This document shows positions 1 to 5,478 of a DNA stretch of 11,790 nucleotides, in pieces. Under the pieces are notes generated by a model that was given only the letters and a program-made list of their open reading frames with translations, had not been told where the DNA came from and made no database searches. The stretch comes from DATHSY01 sp046729855 (GTDB lineage: Bacteria > Actinomycetota > UBA4738 > HRBIN12): assembly GCA_046729855.1 (NCBI GenBank), contig JBKPHM010000066.1:1-11790 (forward strand), in the 5' to 3' direction. Made by a program: the position numbers and the translations under genes. Every line of letters begins with the position of its first letter. Positions within the stretch are counted from its first letter, which is position 1.

Positions 1-1
1 C

Positions 2-73
2 TCTGAGGCGCTGCAGAGGCTCACGGCCCAGGCTCGCGAGGACGCGCTCCGCAGCGCCGGCGTTCGCCGCTGA
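2..73 (+). CDS. 3' end of an unidentified plus-strand gene (partial)
   Basis: Only the last 23 codons are present, open from position 2 to a TGA at 71-73. The reading (C-terminal residues EALQRLTAQAREDALRSAGV followed by RR) has G or C in the third position of about 20 of 23 codons, as real genes here do. The tail is a charged, alanine-rich helix with no recognisable motif, so no function can be given. It converges on the LiaF-like membrane protein gene. An 11-bp inverted repeat straddles its stop codon. Confidence 0.55.
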   Translation, partial: SEALQRLTAQAREDALRSAGVRR

Positions 74-92
74 GCCTCATCCGCCGGCGCTG
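52..92. terminator. Candidate bidirectional terminator between convergent genes
   Basis: CAGCGCCGGCG at 52-62 is perfectly repeated in inverted orientation as CGCCGGCGCTG at 82-92. This gives an 11-bp GC-rich stem with a 19-nt loop that contains the stop codon of the left gene. It lies in the short gap between two converging genes, where a shared terminator is expected. Neither side has a T-run, so this would be the U-less type common in high-GC actinobacteria. The large loop makes the call moderate. Confidence 0.45.
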
Positions 93-100
93 GCGCACGT

Positions 101-691
101 TCAGCGGATCTCGAGCCCGGCGGCGCCACCCTCGACGCGCAGGTCAACACGGTCCGTCGCCGTCTCGAAGTCCAGGGATCGATAGCCGCCGTCGATCTTG
201 GGGAAGCGCGTCTCGTCGACGTCGACGCCCATGAGCCCGGCACGGACCGAGATCCTCGCGGCTGTGTCCGTAGGGACACGGAATGCGGCGTCCGTCGAGC
301 GGATCGCCAGGCGTCCGGCCCCGTGTCGCACGCGGACGCTCGCCGTCGACGCACCCTCGAGCGGGACATGATGCTCCGTGGCCGGCCCCGCGCTCCGCTC
401 ACGCCGTGGGTACGACGACAGCACGATCCCGACGCCGATCGCGATCAGGACCACGGGCCACAGCGTGACGTCGCTGTCGGTCACGTCGAGGTCGCGGACC
501 AGGAACACAAGCCCGACCCCGATCAGGATCAGCGGCCAGACGAAGCCGTCGTCGCCCCAGCCGCTCTGGAACAGGAGCCGCTCGAACAAGAACCAGACCC
601 CGACCAGGATCAGAATCAACGGCCAGATCGCGACGTCCTGCGGGATGACGTCGGCGTTGCGCAGGAGCAGCAGCACGCCGAACGCGATCAA
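101..691 (-). CDS. LiaF/DUF5668-like membrane protein, N-terminus uncertain (possible frameshift)
   Basis: The protein has 196 residues from a TTG at 689-691 with no convincing ribosome site. The first half is three look-alike membrane segments, each opening with a WP motif (WPLILILVG near 23, WPLILIGVG near 52, WPVVLIAIG near 78), preceded by a hydrophobic stretch at 1-10. The second half (about 105-196) is a beta-rich, glycine-containing domain resembling the C-terminal part of LiaF-type envelope-stress proteins. In that family the membrane part anchors or senses and the soluble part modulates signalling; the role here is inferred. The N-terminus looks broken: the other frame, from an ATG at 726-728, reads MDPNRTTLW, a typical family opening, and shifting frame at the GGGG run (C run 700-703) joins it to ALLLIAFGVLLLL. 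The gene follows the ABC permease by about 45 nt from that ATG and may be co-transcribed; a TAGGCT box (744-749) could be its own -10. Confidence 0.7.
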   Translation of the reverse strand: MIAFGVLLLLRNADVIPQDVAIWPLILILVGVWFLFERLLFQSGWGDDGFVWPLILIGVGLVFLVRDLDVTDSDVTLWPVVLIAIGVGIVLSSYPRRERSAGPATEHHVPLEGASTASVRVRHGAGRLAIRSTDAAFRVPTDTAARISVRAGLMGVDVDETRFPKIDGGYRSLDFETATDRVDLRVEGGAAGLEIR

Positions 692-772
692 AAGCAGCGC
701 CCCAGAGCGTGGTCCGGTTCGGGTCCATCGGCAACCCGATCGGAGCCTACTGCGCCGAAGTCGGGTGATTCG

Positions 773-1576
773 TCAGGCGTTCACGAGCAGGCCGCGCCGC
801 CCCCGCACTCGCCGGTCGATCACGCCGAACGTCGCCTCGACCGCCATGCCGACGAACATGATCATGATCATCACCGCGAAGACGCCCGGCGCATTCTGTA
901 GCTGGCGGTTCGCCTCGAGCAGGTGACCGAGGCCCCGACCGCCCGTCGCGAGCAGCAAGAGCTCGCCCGCCATCAGGGCCCGCCACCCCAGCGCCCATGC
1001 CTGCTGGAGCCCCGCAACGTACCCAGGGACGGCGGCGGGAAGCACCACGCGTCGGTACAGCGTCGATCCGCGTGCGCCGAGCGTACGACCGGCCCGTGTC
1101 AGGAGGGGCGGGACGAGCCGCACGCTCGCGGCGGTCGCGATCGAGACGGCCGGGATGGCGCCGATGATGACCACGAACAGGACGGCGCGCTCGGTCAGCT
1201 GAAACCAGAGGATCGCGACCGGAAGCCAGGAGATCGAGGGGAGCGCCTGCAGGCCGGCCATGAAGCTCCCGATGCTGCGCTGGACGTACGTCGAGGCAGC
1301 CATCGCGAGTCCGATGAGCGTCCCGACGGCGATGCCGATCGCGAGTCCGACCACCAACCGGATCAGGCTCGCCTGCGTTCCGTCCCAGATGGACTCTCGC
1401 GGCGGGTCCGGGGAGAAAAGGTTCGAGAGGAACGAGTCGACCACGCTCGCGGGCGTCGGCAGAACCGTCTGAGACCACCGGCCCGTCAGCACGGCCAGCT
1501 GCCAGACGATGAGCAGGCCGACGATCGCGGCGACGCGTGGCCACAGCTGGCTAGCGATCGATCTCAGCCGCGACAA
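773..1576 (-). CDS. ABC transporter permease, nitrate/sulfonate/taurine type
   Basis: This is a 267-residue inner-membrane permease of the SsuC/TauC/NrtB family (BPD_transp_1). It has about six hydrophobic segments (roughly 14-31, 72-94, 104-123, 131-150, 189-212, 232-252). The cytoplasmic EAA-type loop that docks the ATPase is near 166-185 (LGARGSTLYRRVVLPAAVP). Family length is usual. The start is the TTG at 1574-1576, chosen because a perfect AAGGAGGTG lies 7 nt upstream inside the end of the ATPase gene; the two genes overlap by 26 nt, so translation is probably coupled. It would form the channel dimer for the binding protein and ATPase encoded just upstream. Substrate is not certain: sulfonates, taurine, nitrate, pyrimidine precursors and guanidine-like compounds are all carried by members of this family. 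Confidence 0.93.
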   Translation of the reverse strand: MSRLRSIASQLWPRVAAIVGLLIVWQLAVLTGRWSQTVLPTPASVVDSFLSNLFSPDPPRESIWDGTQASLIRLVVGLAIGIAVGTLIGLAMAASTYVQRSIGSFMAGLQALPSISWLPVAILWFQLTERAVLFVVIIGAIPAVSIATAASVRLVPPLLTRAGRTLGARGSTLYRRVVLPAAVPGYVAGLQQAWALGWRALMAGELLLLATGGRGLGHLLEANRQLQNAPGVFAVMIMIMFVGMAVEATFGVIDRRVRGRRGLLVNA

Positions 1577-2381
1577 CCTTCTCCACCTCCTTCGATAGGT
1601 GCCCGTGGATGTCCACCACCACCTTCGACAGCAGGACGTCCTCGATGTCTCGTGGCCGGGGTGCAGCGATCCGGTGCTCGGCGACGGGCGTCCCCGGCGG
1701 GGCGGACATCAGCACCACCCGGTCTGCGAGGAACACCGCCTCGCGGACGTTGTGCGTCACGAACACGAACGTGTTGCGCGTCTCGGACCAGACCTCCTGG
1801 AGCTCCCGCTGCAGAATCTCGCGCGTCTGCGCGTCGAGCGCCGCGAACGGCTCGTCCGCCAGGAGCACCTCCGGCTGACAGGACAGCGCACGGGCGAGCG
1901 CCGCGCGCTGACGCATCCCACCCGACAGCTCGTGCGGGTGGGCGTTCGCGAACCGCCCGAGGTGCACCTTCCGGAGCCAGTGCATCGCGCGGTCGCGACG
2001 CTCGTCCCTTGGGACCCCAATCATCTCGAGCGCGAACTCGACGTTGGCGCGCACGCTCATCCAGGGGAACAGCGCGGGGTCCTGGAACAGCACCGCTCGA
2101 TCGGGGCCCGGGCGCGAGATCGGCCGGCCGTCGAGCCGCAGCTCGCCCGCCTCGGGGCGCTCGAGCCCCGCGAACAGGTTCAGCAGCGTCGTCTTACCGC
2201 ATCCCGACGGCCCGATCAGGCAGACGAACTCCCCCGGCGCGATCTCGAGGTTCACGTCAAACAGCGCCGACACACCACCCCCGCGGGCGCTCCGGAATCG
2301 CTTCGAGACGCCGCGGGCCGCGAGCTTCGCGGCGGCCGGCTCGGTTCCGGGGACCGCGACGAGCGTCCTCGGCGTGCTCAT
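1551..2381 (-). CDS. ABC transporter ATP-binding protein, nitrate/sulfonate/taurine type
   Basis: The 276-residue ATPase is of the SsuB/TauB/NrtD family and powers the importer from the cytoplasmic side. Visible motifs in order: Walker A GPSGCGKT (57-64), Q-loop Q100 in LFQDPALFPW, signature LSGGMRQR (152-159), Walker B EVLLADEP (171-178) with D-loop ALDA just after, and H-loop histidine 210 in FVTHNVREA. All catalytic residues are intact. After about 230 there is a short family tail. ATG start at 2379-2381 overlaps the TGA of the binding-protein gene by 4 nt (ATGA); its 3' end overlaps the permease by 26 nt. The MSVRANVEF and HNVREAVFLADRV stretches are typical of the sulfonate/nitrate subgroup rather than sugar or peptide importers. 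Confidence 0.95.
   Translation of the reverse strand: MSTPRTLVAVPGTEPAAAKLAARGVSKRFRSARGGGVSALFDVNLEIAPGEFVCLIGPSGCGKTTLLNLFAGLERPEAGELRLDGRPISRPGPDRAVLFQDPALFPWMSVRANVEFALEMIGVPRDERRDRAMHWLRKVHLGRFANAHPHELSGGMRQRAALARALSCQPEVLLADEPFAALDAQTREILQRELQEVWSETRNTFVFVTHNVREAVFLADRVVLMSAPPGTPVAEHRIAAPRPRDIEDVLLSKVVVDIHGHLSKEVEKVVAAEIDR
1584..1592 (-). promoter_or_regulatory. Strong ribosome binding site fixing a TTG start
   Basis: The minus strand reads AAGGAGGTG, a nine-base match to the 16S rRNA tail, with 7 nt to the TTG at 1574-1576. It lies inside the coding sequence of the ATPase. It decides the permease start and explains how a weak start codon can be used efficiently. Confidence 0.85.
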
Positions 2382-3442
2382 CGGGAGGCCACCAGCATCG
2401 GGATCTCCTTCGGCAGGCCCGTCGGGATCTCGGGGAGCTCAGCCAGCACCGCGTTCAGGTCGTCCAGCGCGTAGACCCTGACGAGCTGCTCGGGCTCGGT
2501 CTCGAGGTAGCCGAGGGCGTAGGCGTCCTCCGCGTCCTTCTGGAGACTTGACGCGATCGGGTCCCACGTAAACGTGAGCTTGTCCCATGCGGCGTCGACG
2601 ACGGCCTGGTCGAGCGATGGCGCGCCCGCCTTCACCAGGCCGGCTTGGGTCGCCGCCTTCGCCGCGTCGGGGTCGTTCGCGATGGCTTCGATCGCCTCGA
2701 CGTTCGCCTCGACGAGCCTCCGCACGACCTCGGGGTGCGCGTTCAGATAGGCCGCGTTCACGACGAGGTGCGTCGTCACGAACGCGCCCTCCGGCCACAG
2801 GTCGGCCTCGTCGACGAGCGGCTCTGCGAGACCCTCGGCGACGAGCAGGCTCGGCCACGGCTCCGGCTCCCACGCGGCGTCGAACTCGCCCGACTCGAAC
2901 GTCTGCAAGAGCGCCGTGTTATCGATCGCGCCAACTCGCACGTCGCCACCCTCGTCGTTCGTCTTCAGGCCGTGCTCGTGCAGCCACGTCCGCAGCGCGA
3001 CGTCCTGCGTGTTGCCGAACCCCGGGACGGCGATCTTCTTGCCTCTCAGATCCTCCGGCGATGCGATGCCGGCTCCCTTGGCGACGACCAGCGACGCGCC
3101 GCCGGACGTCACACCCGAGACGATCCGGATGGAGTCCGGGTCCTGGACGAACAGGCCGATCGCGGGGCCGGGGCCGATGTAGGAGGCGTCGATCGATCCC
3201 GACGACAGTGCGGTCGCCGCGTCACTCCCGGAGTTGAAGTAGCTGACCTCGACCTCGGTTGGCGCCAGGACCTCCTCCAGGATCCCTTCCTCCAACCCAA
3301 CGTACGCCGGGGCGTGCGTCAGGTTAGGGAACATCGCCAGTCGCAGGACCTCTTCGCTGCCGCTCTGTCTGGCCGCCGTGCTCGAGCACCCCGTCGCGAC
3401 GAGCGCCGCGACGGCCGCCACGCCAACGATCGCTTTCTTCAC
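2378..3442 (-). CDS. ABC transporter substrate-binding lipoprotein (SsuA/TauA/NMT1-like)
   Basis: The protein has 354 residues when started at the GTG 3440-3442, which has GGAGGT 8 nt upstream. The frame stays open further, but that would translate the terminator U-tract, so the longer start is rejected. The N-terminus is a lipoprotein signal peptide, KKAIVGVAAVAALVATGCSS, with probable lipidation at Cys19. The mature part is a type II periplasmic-binding fold of the NMT1/THI5 and sulfonate-binding kind: LRLAMFPNLTHAPAYVGLEEG (first strand and hinge) near 33, GSIDASYIGPGPAI, EDLRGKKIAVPGFGNTQDV, and a WEPEPWP segment. It would capture the ligand outside the membrane and hand it to the permease. 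GNTQDVALR resembles aliphatic-sulfonate binders as I remember them, but substrate cannot be proved from sequence. It is the first gene of the importer operon, behind an unusual leader. Confidence 0.92.
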   Translation of the reverse strand: MKKAIVGVAAVAALVATGCSSTAARQSGSEEVLRLAMFPNLTHAPAYVGLEEGILEEVLAPTEVEVSYFNSGSDAATALSSGSIDASYIGPGPAIGLFVQDPDSIRIVSGVTSGGASLVVAKGAGIASPEDLRGKKIAVPGFGNTQDVALRTWLHEHGLKTNDEGGDVRVGAIDNTALLQTFESGEFDAAWEPEPWPSLLVAEGLAEPLVDEADLWPEGAFVTTHLVVNAAYLNAHPEVVRRLVEANVEAIEAIANDPDAAKAATQAGLVKAGAPSLDQAVVDAAWDKLTFTWDPIASSLQKDAEDAYALGYLETEPEQLVRVYALDDLNAVLAELPEIPTGLPKEIPMLVASR

Positions 3443-3540
3443 TCCGCACCACCTCCCGGGCACAAAAAAAAGACCGCGACACACGTCTGTGTCGCGGCCT
3501 CCAGTCGTCTGGTCAGCCTTTGACGCGGTCCCCGCGTCGG
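3443..3540 (-). promoter_or_regulatory. 5' leader of the ABC importer: candidate attenuator/riboswitch of unknown class
   Basis: On the minus strand, a predicted start near 3540 gives a leader of about 98 nt. It contains three hairpins in order: GACGCGG-gga-CCGCGTC (3522-3538), CCAG-ACGA-CTGG (3501-3512) and a 13-bp terminator stem (3471-3500) followed by eight T. The ribosome site GGAGGT (3451-3456) follows directly. Because only 21 nt separate the T-run from the GTG, no promoter fits between them, so importer mRNA must read through the terminator. The CCGCG/CGCGG blocks occur in both the first hairpin and the terminator and could pair either way. There is no run of cysteine codons or other obvious leader peptide. 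The ligand or factor is unknown; sulfur metabolites or guanidine are possibilities from the gene context and one hairpin. Confidence 0.6.
3464..3500 (-). terminator. Strong intrinsic terminator inside the importer leader
   Basis: On the minus strand, AGGCCGCGACACA (3500 down to 3488) pairs with TGTGTCGCGGTCT (3483 down to 3471). This is 13 bp with one G-U pair and a GACG loop, followed by an unbroken run of eight T at 3471-3464. This is a textbook Rho-independent terminator, rare in so GC-rich a sequence. It points toward the importer genes, whose first codon begins at 3442. Confidence 0.88.
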
Positions 3541-3545
3541 CGGCG

Positions 3546-3575
3546 AAGCTAGTACGGGCCGCTGTCCATTGTCAA
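3546..3575 (-). promoter_or_regulatory. Predicted housekeeping promoter of the ABC importer
   Basis: The minus strand has a consensus -35 box TTGACA (3570-3575), an 18-nt spacer and a -10 box TAGCTT (3546-3551). Transcription would begin near 3539-3540, at the foot of the first leader hairpin. It lies 34 nt downstream of the DUF2292 stop codon, so the small gene and the importer can be transcribed separately. The -35 match is perfect; the -10 fits TANNNT. Confidence 0.65.
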
Positions 3576-3608
3576 CGCGTTCGCAGGATGGGTTGTAACG
3601 ACCGTGTA

Positions 3609-3794
3609 TCAGCGGAGCCGGAATTTCTCCGCGAGTTCGATCTGCACGACCTTGCCGTCCTGCACGACGAGCAGGATGGTGCCGTACCTCACCCTGCGGA
3701 GCAGACGTATGACCTGACGCGAGACCTCCTTCTCCTCCGGCGTTACGGGAGAACGGTCCGCGGGAACGTCTTCCTCGGCCACGGCGCTGACCAT
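3609..3794 (-). CDS. Small DUF2292 (YezD-like) protein
   Basis: The protein has 61 residues from an ATG at 3792-3794; no good ribosome site is visible. After a charged, probably disordered start (1-22), a helix EKEVSRQVIRLLRRV leads to the conserved family core VRYGTILLVVQDGKVVQIEL with the closing AEKFRL. The core is a short two-strand unit with the invariant QDGKVVQIE turn, so the reading is real despite its size. Family length is about 60 residues. Its biochemical role is not established; as I recall, relatives often sit near sulfur or sulfonate metabolism genes, which would suit the importer downstream. It ends 34 nt before the importer promoter. Confidence 0.85.
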   Translation of the reverse strand: MVSAVAEEDVPADRSPVTPEEKEVSRQVIRLLRRVRYGTILLVVQDGKVVQIELAEKFRLR

Positions 3795-4110
3795 AACACC
3801 GGCCGGTTGCGCGGACGCTTCGCGCAGCAGCGTTACGAACGCGTTACTCCGCGCACCTCGGCGCGGGACCGCCCGGCCCGCTCTACGGTTTGGGATCCGG
3901 GCGTTCGCCTTCGAGGCTGCTCGTCCCTGGCATCGTCGCGCCGTTCAGTCGTGCCGGAGGCAGCGCCGGGTTCGGACCTGATGACCCCCTGCCACCGGGT
4001 CCGGCCGGACCGGGTCCGACGGCTCCCACGTCGTCCGGGCCCGCGTGCCATCGTGGAGGAGCCGTGAAGCGCCGTCCGGGCGCGTCTGGGCGGGGAGCAG
4101 GAGGGAAGCC
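3795..4110. other. Gap of 316 nt without a convincing gene, with short repeats
   Basis: This gap lies between the divergent DUF2292 and split-barrel genes. Open frames in it are arginine- or proline-rich and look like composition artefacts. It holds two direct CGTTAC copies 11 bp apart (3831-3836, 3842-3847) about 40 nt upstream of the DUF2292 start. It also holds a 10-bp direct repeat ACCGGGTCCG (3994-4003, 4009-4018) enclosing a perfect 14-bp palindrome GGTCCGGCCGGACC (3998-4011) on the side of the plus-strand gene. Both could be regulator sites. No clear -35/-10 pair was seen on either strand. Confidence 0.5.
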
Positions 4111-4650
4111 ATGTCGACGAGACAGCGCGAGCATGAAGTGGGTCCGATCCGTGGGAAGGAGGGGCCGGTGATGAGGTCTCGCTTCAGCACCGAGCAGGTC
4201 TGGCGGGCAATCGCCGACGAGACCTTCGCCGTCCTGAGCTACTCGACCCCCGCGGGCGAGCCGAGATCGAGCGGCGTGATGTTCAAGGTCCTCGGACGAC
4301 GGCTGTTCGTCGCAGTCGCCGCCGACAGTTGGAAGGCCAGGCACGTGGCCGCGAGCGGTCAGGTCGCCGTGACGGTGCTCGTTCGCCGGGGAGGGATCCT
4401 GTCGCTCGTCGCACCGATCCCTCCCGCGACGATCAGCTTCCACGCCAAGGCGACCGTGCACGCCGCCGACTCACTCGACGCGCGCGCACTCAGGGAGGGG
4501 CTTGCATCGCTGCTGCCGGCCGAGCGGCAAGACTCGAGCGCGATCATCGAGATCGAGCCGGTTGGGACGTTCGTCACGTACGCCGTAGGCGTTCCGCTGC
4601 GGAAGATGCGGGACACGGTCGCCTGCCGCGCGCGCGTGCCGGTCTCCTGA
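4111..4650 (+). CDS. PPOX-like FMN-binding split-barrel protein
   Basis: The protein has 179 residues from ATG 4111. The fold is recognised from RFSTEQVWRAIADETFAVLS (24-43), then a beta-strand pair STPAGEPRSSGVMFKVLG and RLFVAVAADSWKARHVA. The K-AR segment near 75-78 is where family members bind the cofactor phosphate. This is the pattern of pyridoxamine-phosphate-oxidase-like flavoproteins, which act as cytoplasmic oxidoreductases or flavin/F420/heme binders; the substrate here is unknown. Two starts compete: ATG 4111 (AGGAGG 6 nt upstream) and ATG 4171 (AAGGAGG about 8-10 nt upstream), which begins MRSRFSTEQV and coincides with the domain edge. The first 20 residues of the long form show weaker codon bias, so the short form is a serious alternative. 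The gene is monocistronic: its neighbour RDD gene converges on it 40 nt away. Confidence 0.8.
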   Translation: MSTRQREHEVGPIRGKEGPVMRSRFSTEQVWRAIADETFAVLSYSTPAGEPRSSGVMFKVLGRRLFVAVAADSWKARHVAASGQVAVTVLVRRGGILSLVAPIPPATISFHAKATVHAADSLDARALREGLASLLPAERQDSSAIIEIEPVGTFVTYAVGVPLRKMRDTVACRARVPVS

Positions 4651-4690
4651 GCCGATCGCTCGCGGACCGGCGATCGGCCCGACCAGGCGG

Positions 4691-5458
4691 TCACGGCGGA
4701 GGGGGAGGCAGCCGACCGTCCGTCGCGGAGGCCCCGCGGTACGAGGCGACGACCGCTTCGAGCAGGGATTCGTCGTCGCCCGTCCAGCGCGTTGCGCCCG
4801 CGACCTTGGGCCGGAGCGTCGTGGCCAGCTCGCCCGCCACGCGCCGGCGCGAGTCGTCCACCAGCGATCCGCGACGCTCGAGGAACGATCGGACCAGCGC
4901 GAACTCGCGCTCGGATACCGAGGTGGTGTCGAGCGTTCGGGCCGCGGCCGCGGCGTTCGGCGAGATCGGGAGCATCGCCGGCGAGCGCGCGGGACGATCG
5001 CGGACGACGATCGTTCCGGCCGCGAGGTCGCCGACCCGTTGCGATCGTCTCGTGAGGACGACGAACAGCCCGCCCACCAGGTAGTAGACGGGCAGGAAGT
5101 CGATGATTCGCAACAGGTTTCGCACGGTCACCTGCGTCCAGGTGACCGGGCGCCCGTCCGCCCGAACGACCCGGATCTTCGCCGCCGCCTTGCCGGGCGT
5201 CCGCCCGCTCCACAGCCCCTCGAGCGCGATGAAGTACCCCCAGACAACCACGAAGAACGCCACGAGAGAGACGACACCCGCGGCCGTGTCGCTGATGCCG
5301 GCCGCGGAGGCGATCCACGCGATCGCGAGGAAAACCGCGAACTGGATCAACGAGTCGACGAGCGTCGCGATGGTCCGCGACCCGATGCCGGCGACGTCCA
5401 GGACGACCGGGATCGCCTCCGGCGTGACGAACGTCTCGCTTCCTCGGGGCTGGCTCAT
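4691..5458 (-). CDS. RDD family membrane protein
   Basis: The protein has 255 residues from an ATG at 5456-5458. The family's hallmark residues are visible: Arg28 in GSRTIATLVD, Asp35 in the same first helix, and a later Asp120 in RNLLRIIDFLP. SGRTPGKAAAKIRVV (84-98) lies between the membrane helices and RVGDLAAGTIVVRD (141-154) closes the domain. Membrane segments are about 27-50, 60-82 and 112-136. The C-terminal 95 residues are a soluble helical extension ending in six prolines, longer than a minimal RDD protein. RDD proteins are of largely unknown function; some are proposed to be transporters. No ribosome site is seen and only 20 bp separate it from the divergent SpoIIM gene, so the mRNA may be leaderless. 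It belongs to the membrane module shared with the MoxR operon. Confidence 0.9.
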   Translation of the reverse strand: MSQPRGSETFVTPEAIPVVLDVAGIGSRTIATLVDSLIQFAVFLAIAWIASAAGISDTAAGVVSLVAFFVVVWGYFIALEGLWSGRTPGKAAAKIRVVRADGRPVTWTQVTVRNLLRIIDFLPVYYLVGGLFVVLTRRSQRVGDLAAGTIVVRDRPARSPAMLPISPNAAAAARTLDTTSVSEREFALVRSFLERRGSLVDDSRRRVAGELATTLRPKVAGATRWTGDDESLLEAVVASYRGASATDGRLPPPPP

Positions 5459-5478
5459 TCGGTGCCTACACTTCCCGC
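5459..5478. promoter_or_regulatory. 20-bp divergent promoter region, probably leaderless
   Basis: On the plus strand TACACT (5467-5472) fits a -10 box and is followed by exactly six bases and the GTG of the SpoIIM gene, placing the RNA start on or beside the start codon. On the minus strand a weaker box TAGGCA (5463-5468) sits before the RDD ATG. There is no room for a ribosome site on either side. The -35 parts would lie inside the opposite coding region and are not recognisable. Confidence 0.5.

Noticed and set aside
923..2551. Plus-strand open frame of 542 codons opposite the ABC permease and ATPase
   Set aside because: Arginine/proline-rich shadow of genes with intact ABC motifs on the other strand.
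3443..3484. Upstream in-frame extension of the binding protein (GTG at 3482-3484)
   Set aside because: It would translate the terminator U-tract and lacks a ribosome site. The GTG at 3442 has GGAGGT at ideal spacing and starts a normal lipoprotein signal.
3549..3569. Short upstream frame ATG-GAC-AGC-GGC-CCG-TAC-TAG on the minus strand as a leader peptide
   Set aside because: It lies between the predicted -35 and -10 boxes and so would not be transcribed. It has no run of one regulatory codon such as cysteine.
4064..4171. 35-codon plus-strand frame from GTG with a GGAGG site, ending in TGATG at the alternative start of the split-barrel gene
   Set aside because: The site and junction are tempting, but the product is arginine/glycine-rich like other out-of-frame readings, and it conflicts with the longer split-barrel start. 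It deserves a glance only if ATG 4171 proves to be the true start.
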